From: Asterias amurensis
Lineage: Eukaryota > Echinodermata > Asteroidea > Forcipulatida > Asteriidae
DNA: 64,000 bases
Reading direction: 5' to 3'
NCBI RefSeq assembly: GCF_032118995.1
Contig: NC_092657.1
Coordinates: 6,588,391 to 6,652,390 of the forward strand
In this document: piece after piece, positions 39,851-64,000 of the stretch
Layout: the number at the start of each line of letters is the position of its first letter
How positions within the stretch are numbered: position 1 is the stretch's first letter
Notes under the pieces: model-generated
The model's database searches: none
What the model saw: only the letters and a program-made list of their open reading frames with translations
Told to the model about the DNA's origin: nothing
Program-made: the position numbers and the translations under genes

Positions 39851-41081
39851 AGTCTGGTTTAGAACCAGGGCCACACTGGTGAGAGGATACTTTGGGCATT
39901 TGTCATTTCCAGCAATCTCACCAAACTGCTAAAATATCCCCCTTTAACATTCCAAGAATTATTAATTTCTGCTTGCTTTTTATTTCATTTGACTTCTTCA
40001 AATTTGCCCTCTGGCAGAATTGAGGGGCGGGGGGTGGGGGGGGGCAATATGTTTGTAATTGTTGACCCATGTTCGCTCTGCTCTAGATATATCATGTACC
40101 ATCAAATTCAATTTGTATTCCACCCACGGAGAATTTGCATAAAATTATCGGAAATAATTGTATTTCATTACAAGTAAAGTGTTATTTAATCACGCGGTAT
40201 ATTCGGGCGGCAGTAGGCGCCGACAGGTTTAACAAAATATCTTTTACTTTTGATGATTTGTGTTAATTTAGTTTACTGTCCCCTGATTAGCTCGATAACT
40301 ACATGTAGCCCATAGGCGCAGTGTCCTTCATGTTCATGCATTATCACCCGGGACTGCATATACATGTAGAAAACTCTATTGGATGGCAGTGTTAATAAAT
40401 ACCATATGGGATAACATGCATGAGAAAAGTTGCTCCCTATGCGTCCCAATCCACTGGCTCCAAAAACATAGACTTCCATAAGTCTTTTGGCAAATTAGCT
40501 GCATCTTACAGTATGGACAAACCTTTTACAACACAAACAAGAGGAGCATGTTTATCATATCAAAGACAATTTAATACATGATGTAGATGGAAATTTGCAT
40601 CAGGAAAAGACAATTTAGTTTCACAAGATGCATTAAAAATACAAATTTTCCCATTAACACTAAAACGGTACTTTGTTTCTTCTGGGGACCCCCTCTTGAA
40701 AAACAATAATAGAAATAAACCTGAATTAAATATTGTCGAATACTGTGTATGATTTGAGGAATCCAGTTTGTAAGCGGAACGTACTAAATACTTTCTTAAA
40801 GTCTTGCAGGAAATTATCCATGGGCATATTACTACAGCAACCCATGACCGTGGCAATCTGACCACGGAACTCTGGAAAGTACTTAAAACACACATTGGGT
40901 GAAACACAAATAATATTCTTAATCCCGGTGTGAACTTAAGATCTGCATCTATTTCTTACAGTTAAAATCAAGCAGCTTGTATTGTATTCCTTTTGTTTTA
41001 AACATGGAATAACAATTAAAAGTTAATTGAGATCTTCTTGTTCTCTGATCTGCCACTGTCATAAAACTAAGACCAAATTTC
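39851..41081. other. Intergenic stretch; possible unassigned exon on the minus strand
   Basis: A G-run sits near 40028-40043. On the minus strand, 40871 down to 40726 is open after a pyrimidine-AG (TACTTTCCAG) and would encode FRGQIATVMGCC, later MDNFLQDFKKVFSTF, ending TVFDNI and TAA. I recognise no family and found no partner exon, so this is not called as a gene. Confidence 0.3.
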
Positions 41082-41440
41082 TTAAAGGTCTGGGTACTTT
41101 TTGTAAGACACAAAACACAATGTCCACAGATTTACATTAAATTTACCTGGTTTAAAGACAGTGATGATAGTAAGCTTAAAATATTACATATTAAGGTGCT
41201 GTAGTTATTGAGAAATGAGAAAAAACAAGTCATGGAAATAGTTTTTGTCTCAGGGAGACAAAAATTACTTAAGAACACATTTTCAATGATGACAATGTGT
41301 ACTCATTTCTCAAAAACTACACCACCCCAGCAAGTAATATTTTAAGGGAAGCCTTCTACTATCATTATCTTCAAACTGTGTACCGGTAAGTTTAATGAAA
41401 ATCTGTGGATATTGTGTTTTGTTATAAAATTGATTCATGC
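41082..41440. repeat. Family C MITE, uninterrupted copy
   Basis: It starts TTAAAGGTCTGGGTACTTTT and AATGTCCACAGATTTACATT. The centre has TTTGTCTCAGGGAGACAAAA. The right arm has CTCAAAAACTACACCACC and TCTGTGGATATTGTGTTTTG. This copy is the reference for family C. Confidence 0.8.
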
Positions 41441-41832
41441 TTATTGAGAGATCCTGTTAGCAATTTATACATTCCTAAACACTGCTTACTGTAAGCAAAG
41501 CAGTAGGCACACTAGATTGCCAGCGTGTTATTGTATGCACCCAGGTTCCTACTTCAAGCGAATTGGGAAAGGGAACAATTTTCCCTGCCAAACAATTCGG
41601 AATCAGCTTGAACATTATTGACTTGACCATAAATGGAGACAGTTGTCTTCATGCCCTTTGCACATTATGTCTAGTAGCTTTGCAAATTAGTCTTAAATTA
41701 GAACTGTTTATAATGTAAGTATAGTATAATAATATATGTAAATATGTAAATGAGATCAATGAGAATTACTAATGAATATTTATAAGAAGGTGCTTATTCT
41801 TGGATGATCAGGAAGTTAGACAACGACAAGCT

Positions 41833-42050
41833 TTGCCTTTCCCATGAAATATGCGTATTACATTCGCGAATGCAGACACGCTATTGGTTGGCAGACATCA
41901 TAGAGAGTTGTGCACTAGGCACACGCACAAGGGCGTGTGTTTACACCACCATGGACCCCATACAAAAAGGCGCATTGTTGTCTTATTTAACAGACCAATA
42001 TTGTTCAGGCGCATGAATTTTGACATTTCATTGGAAAGGTCTATGTAGGG
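41833..42050. repeat. TAGACC-type MITE, diverged copy
   Basis: CCTTTCCCATGAAATATGCG at the left, inverted as CATTTCATTGGAAAGGTCTA at the right. The interior TTGGTTGGCAGACATCATAG and AGTTGTGCACTAGGCACACG parallels the 16551 and 53320 copies. Confidence 0.65.
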
Positions 42051-42754
42051 AGGGTACTTTGGGGTTGTGTCGTAGAGTTATATATAAGAACTAGAGGGTG
42101 CACGGGTGATGCTTCTTGCACAAAGGCGACGGGACCGCAAGGAGACACGCGCGCGCCATTATGTACGCGCGTTGAATATGAAACACGTTGGAGTTTGTGT
42201 TTATTGAACGCTACGTGATGCTGTTTTGTTCAACTTACAAAATGGCCGCACAATTGTACAAACACACGCTGTGGGATGCCAGTTTTGTCAACTTGGCCGC
42301 CTGCGCGCATGCTGGAGCGCGTATATAGGCCAGTGCGCCCTCTAGTTGTTATATATAACTCTATGAGTTGTGTTCAGTATCAGCAACTAATTGGTTGTAC
42401 CTGAATGATTTTTTCAGCAAATTATGCAAAGCAAAGTAACTTATTCATATTGAATATGTTGGTTGTACTCTGAATGCTAATTATATATTGAGTACCAATT
42501 GAGGATTTTTGAGTAGCAATTGATACATTTTGTTAAACATACATCCAGTCCTGCTTGCAGCTGTGTTATATCATCAGAAGATAAAATCATTCGCTGATGT
42601 CACAGTGTATGGTTTGTGCATCTGAGATGTGACTTTGTGAATCTGATGGCACTGGGCATACTGTGTCATTGTGTGAACATGTAATTATTCTATTCATTTG
42701 TTACATTTTATTTCACTTTCCCATCCTATATTTCATAAAGTACACCGTTTAAAG
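42051..42754. other. Intergenic stretch with inverted GAGTTATATATAA ends
   Basis: GTAGAGTTATATATAAGAAC near 42072 and TTATATATAACTCTATGAGT near 42349 are inverted and could bound an element of about 300 bp rich in CGCGC words. No gene. Confidence 0.45.
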
Positions 42755-43452
42755 GGACTGGATGGGTACTTTTTGTAAAAACACAATGTCCACAGATGTA
42801 CTTCAAACTTTTTTCCCACAGTTTGAAAATAATGATGGTAGAAGGCTTCCCTTTAAATATTACTTGCTGAGGTGCTGTAGTTTTTTAGAAATGAGTAAAA
42901 CAAGTCACCAAAATAATTTTCAAAACGTATATTTGTGACATTGTTTCACTCATTTTTCAAAAAACTACAGCACCTCCACTACTGTAGTAATATTTTAAGT
43001 TAACGGAACATGTTGCCTAGGATCGGACAAGTTGGTCTATAAAAAAAAAGCGTTTGTAACCGTTTGTTATAAAATGCATATGGTTGGAAAGATGTTTTAA
43101 AAGTAGAATTCAATGATCCACACAAATTTGCCTCAAAGTGGTTTACTTTTTACTTTGCGAACTAAAAAAAAATTTACTCCCATGAATGACCAACCATGTT
43201 AGTCGACGAGGTAAAAAGGAAAACCGTGCAATTTCGAGGCATGTTTGTGTGGATCATTGTATTCTACTTTTACAACATCTTTCTACCCATGCATTTTATA
43301 ACAAACGGTAACAAACGCTTTTCAAAGACCAACTCGACCGACCCAAGGCAACATGTTCCTTTAATTAAGCTTTCTACCATCATTATATTCAAACGGTGTA
43401 AGTTTAATGTAACCTGTGGACATTGTGATTTGTGTTGCAAAAAGTACCCAAT
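42755..43452. repeat. Family C MITE split by a family A MITE
   Basis: Family C text (GGGTACTTTTTGTAAAAACA, TACTTGCTGAGGTGCTGTAG) runs to 42999 and resumes at 43365 (AGCTTTCTACCATCATTATA, CCTGTGGACATTGTGATTTG, AAAAAGTACCCA). Confidence 0.8.
43000..43364. repeat. Family A MITE nested in family C
   Basis: TTAA at 43000-43003 and 43361-43364. The left terminus reads CGGAACATGTTGCC. The centre has a deletion relative to other copies. Confidence 0.88.
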
Positions 43453-43605
43453 TTCTTTTAAGAAACTTGAGAAAATTGAAGAATCTTTTTGGTCATACTT
43501 GACATAAAAACATCGAAAATATGGTTTATGTTTTGTTCATGTTGCAAGATTAATTTTGTTGTCAGTCTGCAATAAGCACAAATACTATTCTGTTGACTTT
43601 GTATG

Positions 43606-43880
43606 TCCAGGTTGGGTCTATGAGCATCAAATTCAAGTTCTGGTGGTTTAAGTCATCGGAGTATTGGTTTGTCTCCCACTCACAACACTTGTGTCCAAGG
43701 CAAGGTGTTTAGCAAGGTGCTTTACTATAATTGCTTCTCTTCACCCATCCAGGGGTATAAATTGGTACCTGTGAGGGCAGAGATGGTTCTTGTGATTGAT
43801 TTAGCTTTGTGTAATGTGCTACATATATTTATCAGCGCAGGCTGTATACTCCCAGGGAGCTGGGATGGTGTCATGGCCCA
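43606..43880 (+). repeat. SINE-related sequence, diverged
   Basis: AAATTCAAGTTCTGGTGGTT, CACTTGTGTCCAAGGCAAGG, later GGTATAAATTGGTACCTGTG and TGTAATGTGCTACATATATT resemble the body of a related SINE. Pol III boxes are not clear. Confidence 0.45.
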
Positions 43881-43885
43881 AAGAC

Positions 43886-44027
43886 CAGGGGTCGATTTCA
43901 CAAAGAGTTAGGACTAGTCCCTAGCCTAAGAGATATCAAAAACGTACGGCTAGTCCTAAGTTAGGACTAGTAACTCGTCCTAACTCGAGATAAGACTAGT
44001 CCTAACTATTTGTGAAATCCACCCCTG
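43886..44027. repeat. Family E palindromic MITE, best copy
   Basis: CAGGGGTCGATTTCACAAAG is inverted as TTTGTGAAATCCACCCCTG, with GTTAGGACTAGTCCTA words throughout. Confidence 0.85.
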
Positions 44028-44734
44028 AATGTTGAAGTGCAATGAGTGTCACTTAAAAAAAAAAAAAAAAAAAAAAATTATTAATCTTAGCTGGAGATGG
44101 AATGTCTTTAGACAACAATGCAGTACCCGCTGCTAAAATAATAGGATTTGTACTGAGAAAACGCCCAACAATATTGGTGAGCAATTTATACACAAAAAGC
44201 AGAAGTTTATTGGTTACAAATATATTATTTGTGTTTGTGTATTTTGTGTTTTTTTCTTGCAAAATGTTACAATATTACTCACTTATTAAAAACCTGATAA
44301 CTTAGTTTTAATGCATAAATTGATCCGACTTTCATTGTGTATTTGTACAAATTGATATTAACGTTATGGATAAAAGTCAATAAAATATTGAAGCACTTGA
44401 GAGAGTTGTTTTTATACGTTTCACTTTTAGGACAAGAATGCGATTTTGCAAACTTAGGGTCATGTCACATGAGGCAATTTACAGGCAACCAGTTCCCTGC
44501 AATCTCCAAGAAACCTCAAGGGAAATTGAAATGATTGTTAAAACAACTCTTCTCTGAGAACTACTGACCAAGGGCGTCGTGACCATCTAATATCATTCAC
44601 TGAATTAAAAGTGTCTTTAAGAAAAGTTCATTGAACATGTTGAATATTCAAATCCGGCCAAAAGTCAGACCTACATGTATAGCATCTTTCATTTTGACAA
44701 ATCAATTCGACAGAAAACAAGAAACAAGTATTAT
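44028..44734. other. Intergenic stretch, nothing recognised
   Basis: It contains a 23-base A run at about 44055. No gene or shared repeat was seen. Confidence 0.45.
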
Positions 44735-44967
44735 AAGATATGGAAAGGTCTGTGGTAACACCATGTAATAACTATCTTTAATGAGTTGGGGTGGTTTTGA
44801 AAAGAACCGTTGGTTTCAACTCGACGTTTCGATCAGTATGCTCTGGTTGTCTTCTGGAGAAATAGAGCATACTGATCGAAGCGTCAAGTTGAAACCAGAA
44901 CCGCCCCAACTCATTAGAGATAGTCATTACATGGTGTTATCGCAAACCTTTCTATATCGTATTATTT
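44735..44967. repeat. 233-bp foldback element
   Basis: GGAAAGGTCTGTGGTAACAC is inverted as GTGTTATCGCAAACCTTTC. The inner arms GATCAGTATGCTCT/AGAGCATACTGATC are perfect. Confidence 0.85.
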
Positions 44968-45021
44968 CCACCATGCAAAGTTTCAAATCCTACTTTTTTT
45001 AAGTATTATAACAGGAATAAC

Positions 45022-45411
45022 TTAAAGGAACACGTTGCCTTGGATCGGTCGAGTTGGTCTTTGAAGAGCGTTTGTAACCGTTTTTTATAAAATGCATATG
45101 GGTAGAAAGATGTTGTAAAAGTAGAATATAATGATCCACACAAACATGCCTCGAAATTGCATGATTTTCCTTTTACCTCGTCGACTAACACGTCGGCCAT
45201 TTATGGGGGTCAAAATTTTGACCCCCATAAATGGCCGACCATGTCAGTTCGCACAGTAGAAGGAAACCCACGCAATTTCGAGGCAAGCTTGTGTAGATCA
45301 TTGTATTCTACTTTTAAAACATCTTTCCAACCATATGCATTTTATAAAAAACGGTTACAAACGCTTTTGTTTTGACCAACTCGTCCGATCCAAGGCAACG
45401 TGTTCCTTTAA
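45022..45411. repeat. Family A foldback MITE
   Basis: TTAA at 45022-45025 and 45408-45411. The central palindrome ATGGGGGTCAAAATTTTGAC continues into its complement. It lies 830 bp upstream of the CRK start. Confidence 0.92.
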
Positions 45412-46241
45412 TAGACACGCGAAAGGTTTTAGAGCTTCTGGTGACTTGCACTTCCTTTCTTTATGCTTTGCACCCTATAAACAACAAATTTCCATTTCTT
45501 AAGACCAGTACAGGCATATGATGTTGAGAAATTCAGAGAAAAGAGTTGTTTTGACAAGATGAATTTGAACCTTTGAAAAAAAAACAGTTTTGTGACCAAT
45601 GGAAAAGATGCAGCATCCTAAACGATGGGCAAAATATACCGTGCATACAACTTTTCTCAGCCACGTTCCGCGCCTTTCCTTGAAAATGACAATTTCAAGA
45701 ATTAAACTCAAAAGGGTGCTCGGGAAAGTTCTTAATAAATGATGGAAAACCTAAATAAGGAAAAAACTGCCGATTAAAATAATTTCAATTTCCCCTAAAG
45801 GTTTCGGGAAGAGGTTTATAAACTTCCAATGTGTATCGGCCTACACGTGGCATTCAAAAAGCATCCGCGCATAGCGCATGAGGTTGTAGTACTATTTTCT
45901 ACATAATTGCAAGCGAGGGACTTTGATGGCCAGTTTATGTTTCGTCTCTGAGCTATTTTGGTCCCTGCATAAAACTTCCTGAAACCCGTCACGCCGCCAT
46001 TTTCTGACTAGACTACTGAAAATCCCGATCCGATTCCACTTCCTGATGTTTGAGATGAACTTGACGAAAGAGTTCGTTAAGGCTCTGACCTAAGCACACG
46101 AACGATTCAACCAATTGACACCACTTTCGAGCTCGTTAATTGACGAAGGAAGTCTTCTTCTCTAAGTGGAAGGATCGTCCGGTATTTTCTCGGAAGGAGA
46201 AGTTGTTTTTGAGGCCATTTTGTGGGCTGGGTCGAGCTGGA
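45412..46241 (+). promoter_or_regulatory. CRK: 5' flank and probable 5' UTR of CRK
   Basis: This 830-bp stretch is free of recognised repeats. It contains a CGCCGCCATTTTC word at about 45993-46005, resembling a YY1 site, which is common at TATA-less promoters. No TATA box or initiator could be assigned. The leader before the ATG is moderately GC-rich. Confidence 0.4.
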
Positions 46242-61375
<15,134 letters not shown>

Positions 61376-61570
61376 TGTCGGGGGTGTGTTACCCTTCATT
61401 AGCCAAGACAAAGAAAAAGAGAACAAAGAAAGACAAGACTTTATGTACATCTATCACTCCACTGTATATAACCATCTAGACCATTGTGAATACAATCCCG
61501 TATAAACTCTGCATGAGGGTGCCCAGAGTTTTTTATTATTGGAAGCTGGACAGGAGGATTTATTAGTAAC

Positions 61571-61576
61571 AATAAA
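61571..61576 (+). terminator. CRK: Candidate poly(A) signal of CRK
   Basis: AATAAA 195 bases after the stop codon, followed within 50 bases by GTTTGGAACTGTAG. It is the first canonical hexamer seen. A longer 3' UTR through the minisatellite cannot be excluded. Confidence 0.5.
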
Positions 61577-61699
61577 ATGCACTGGACTGCAAGGAATCTA
61601 TCAAGTGGAAAGCATCGTTTGGAACTGTAGAGGTGAAACAGGAGTGAAACCAAAATCTCGATGGTGAAACACTAGGCAACGTGCTTCGTGGAGCTCCAT

Positions 61700-62425
61700 G
61701 GAGCAATGGTGAGAGTAACACATCCAAGGAAGATCCAGGGCAGCACACCTCAGGAAACTCCAAGGTGATATACCAGGGGCAGCACACGCCATGATACTCC
61801 AAGGTGATATACCAGTGGCAACACACCCCAGGAAACTCCAAGGTGATATACCAGGGGCACCACACCCCAGGAAACTCCAAGGTGATATACCAGTGGCACC
61901 ACACCCCAGGAAACTCCAAGGTGATATACCAGGGGCACCACACCCCAGGAAACTCCAGGGTGATATACCAGGGGCAGCACACGCCATGATACTCCAAGGT
62001 GATATACCAGTGGCAACACACCCCAGGAAACTCCAAGGTGATATACCAGGGGCACCACACCCCAGGAAACTCCAAGGTGATATACCAGGGGCAGCACACT
62101 CCAGGAAACTCCAAGGTGATATACCAGGGGCAACACACCCCAGGAAACTCCAAGGTGATATACCAAGGGCAGCACGACCCAGGAAACTCCAAGGTGATAT
62201 ACCAGGGGCACCACACCCCAGGAAACTCCAAGGTGATATACCAGTGGCAACACACCCCAGGAAACTCCAAGGTGATATACCAGGGGCACCACACCCCAGG
62301 AAACTCCAGGAACATGTTTAGCAAAATCCAAGATAAAACATCATGCTACATGTACCTCTTTGATACTTCAAGGGAACCTCAGGTGCATGTTGCAGCACAC
62401 TCCTGCAAACTCCAAGAGGAAACAC
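61700..62425. repeat. 39-bp minisatellite downstream of CRK
   Basis: The core (about 61750-62311, some 14 units) has unit GAAACTCCAAGGTGATATAC + CAGGGGCACCACACCCCAG. A CATGATACTCC variant recurs 195 bp (five units) apart (about 61791 and 61986), followed by the same CAACACACC variant, so a five-unit block was duplicated in part. Degenerate units extend to 61700 and 62425. Open frames on both strands follow from the 39-bp period and are not genes. Confidence 0.95.
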
Positions 62426-62840
62426 CACACAAGCAATAATGCATACTAGAATGTCTGGGAGACTCTGCAGTGAAACACAAGGAGCCTCGTTTGGTTGTGG
62501 TTCACTGTTTGCAATTGGGTTTACCTCTAAAGAAGGCTTTGGAGTGAGAGCCGTTGAAGCCCACACCCCCAAAACAAAGATCTGGCAATCTTCATGGCAA
62601 ATTATTTTTCTACAAATGTACATAAATCCTAACGCCCAAGCCACCCGCGTTTAATCTGTCGGTTAAAGATGAAAATGTAAAAGATGAAAATTTAAAAGAT
62701 AAGTGGCATTGGTGTACTTGACCTCATAATGGGGAGATTGCGCTGAAGTACTGGGTAAGCTTGGGCGACTAGTGCAAATGTTGTATAAGTCGCAACTATT
62801 GAATGCATCAACAGATGAAGTCCAGTCGCCACTACTGTTT
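62426..62840. other. Intergenic stretch, nothing recognised
   Basis: No gene or shared repeat seen; a short direct repeat AAAGATGAAAATKTAAAAGA lies near 62667-62700. Confidence 0.4.
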
Positions 62841-63197
62841 TTAAACGTTGCCTTGGATTGGGCGAGTTGTTGCGTGAAAAGTGTTTGAAACCGTTTGTTA
62901 TGAAATGCATTGTTAGAAGGATGTTTTAAAAGTAGATTATTATGATTCACACCAATATGCCTCGAAATTATGTGGTTTCCCTTTTTTTTTTTTTTAACAC
63001 AGTCTGCCATTTTGTCAAAATGGCGTGGTGGGTTGGTTCACGACATGAACGGAAAACCATGCAATTTTGAGGCATAATATCAATCATTTTATTCTACTTA
63101 TAAAACATCTTTTCGGCAGTGTGGGTTTCATAACAAACGGATTCAAATAGCTTTTCATGGACCAACTCACCTGATCCAGGGCAACCTGTCCCTTTAA
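62841..63197. repeat. Family A foldback MITE, diverged
   Basis: TTAA at 62841-62844 and 63194-63197. The first family bases are missing (AACGTTGCCTTGGATTGGGC). The centre reads CATTTTGTCAAAATGGCGTG. Confidence 0.8.
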
Positions 63198-63803
63198 TCG
63201 GGCCGCCAAAAATACTAATAGTTGAGACGACCTGATCGGTGAACCAATTATCTCGCTCACGACTATTCATGACAACATAACTTACTTACAAAACACAATC
63301 AGACATCAGTGACACAATGCTTCAATCCTTCAGCTTGAATTTTACTTGATTGCGCCTGAGGTAAACATTGCCACAATGCATCTTGAGAATTAAAAATCAG
63401 TCTTGACTAGCATCGTAGTTGCAACTGTAAGAGGTGCGACTAGTCGAGTAGTGAATATCAGCCGTCGCCCAGGCATTGTCCCGAGTCCCTGTGAAACTTG
63501 ACTCCAGGATTTTAATTGAGTTATGGAGCATCAGGCAGTTCACAGATTTGAAAATATCAATCCCTCAAGCAGACCCTGACTTGACAAAGGCTGTTGTGTA
63601 ATAAGCAGTGGGATTTGTTATTCTCTTGTGCAAGTAACACAGTGGAATGAGTAAAGTGGTACATTCATGCAGCGACATGAAACAATTCAAAGGCTTCTAC
63701 ATGCTCTGCTATTAACTACACTGTAGGATAATTTCTGAGAATTAAGAGGCATGAAGCTCACTTTAGCCCACACGTTTTTACTACAGTCTCTCAGGTCAAG
63801 AGT
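63198..63803. other. Intergenic stretch, nothing recognised
   Basis: No gene or shared repeat was recognised before the AAAGCCC-type MITE. Confidence 0.4.
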
Positions 63804-63945
63804 AAAGCCCGCTTCATACTTCCTGCGAATGCTTCGTGCGATGCGAATTTCATTATGTCACAAAGGTAAATGGAGCGCGTACCGATTGTTGCGCCACCAA
63901 AATTCGCTTTGCATTCCCATTGGCAGGAAGTATGAACCGGGCTTT
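63804..63945. repeat. AAAGCCC-type MITE, copy 2
   Basis: AAAGCCCGCTTCATACTTCC is inverted as GGAAGTATGAACCGGGCTTT, and inner CTGCGAATGC pairs with GCATTCCCATTGGCAG. 142 bp. Confidence 0.85.
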
Positions 63946-64000
63946 AAAAGACTATAGAGCACTGAATCAGTCACCAAAAATGTGACGTACACTATGAGCG

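Noticed and set aside
61563..62439. Frames of 128-253 codons over the 39-bp array
   Set aside because: Same artefact: period divisible by three. Frames on opposite strands are equally long.

Overview
This is a eukaryotic, intron-rich, AT-leaning window. It looks like a marine invertebrate deuterostome, most likely an echinoderm and possibly a sea star. That rests on two intron-split genes that keep vertebrate-like OSBPL11 and CRK architecture, a TRIM-NHL gene with an uninterrupted coding region, a Penelope-like GIY-YIG fragment, a tRNA-derived SINE, and a very dense load of short foldback (MITE-like) elements. The species is an inference; no marker gene is present.

Layout. Bases 1-676 hold the 3' end of a sulfotransferase-like P-loop gene (+). 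Bases 702-6783 are repeats: a 5'-truncated Penelope-like element near 1142-2395 and several MITE families. A LINE-type 3' end (6901-7095, +) abuts the stop codon of a TRIM gene on the minus strand (7106-8881: RING, B-box, coiled coil, NHL-like repeats). Bases 9016-12741 are low-complexity and mobile DNA, including a hAT-like MITE with an 8-bp target duplication. A 174-bp tandem duplication (12742-13087) forms the 5' flank of OSBPL11.

OSBPL11 (oxysterol-binding protein-related protein 11) runs from 13223 to 37193 on the plus strand. I could join 17 coding exons with consistent phase into a 700-residue protein: PH domain, coiled-coil linker, and an ORD lipid-transfer domain carrying EQVSHHPP. 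Intron 5 contains a 2.3-kb, 42-bp minisatellite with higher-order structure. It also contains a 2.13-kb TA-flanked transposon inserted into another MITE. A poly(A) signal lies at 38108.

After about 8 kb of repeat-rich intergenic DNA comes a CRK/CRKL-family adapter gene (46242-61375, +). Its seven coding exons give 313 residues: SH2, SH3, linker, SH3. Intron 6 carries a 55-bp array, and a 39-bp array lies just past its poly(A) signal at 61571. The three complete genes look independent: a ubiquitin-ligase-type TRIM, a lipid-exchange protein of membrane contact sites, and a tyrosine-kinase signalling adapter. There is no sign of an operon or a shared pathway.

The strongest non-genic signal is a set of unrelated foldback families (called A, B, C, G and others here) that all end in TTAA plus AG and appear to target TTAA. 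Several are nested in one another, in a SINE, and in the OSBPL11 3' UTR.
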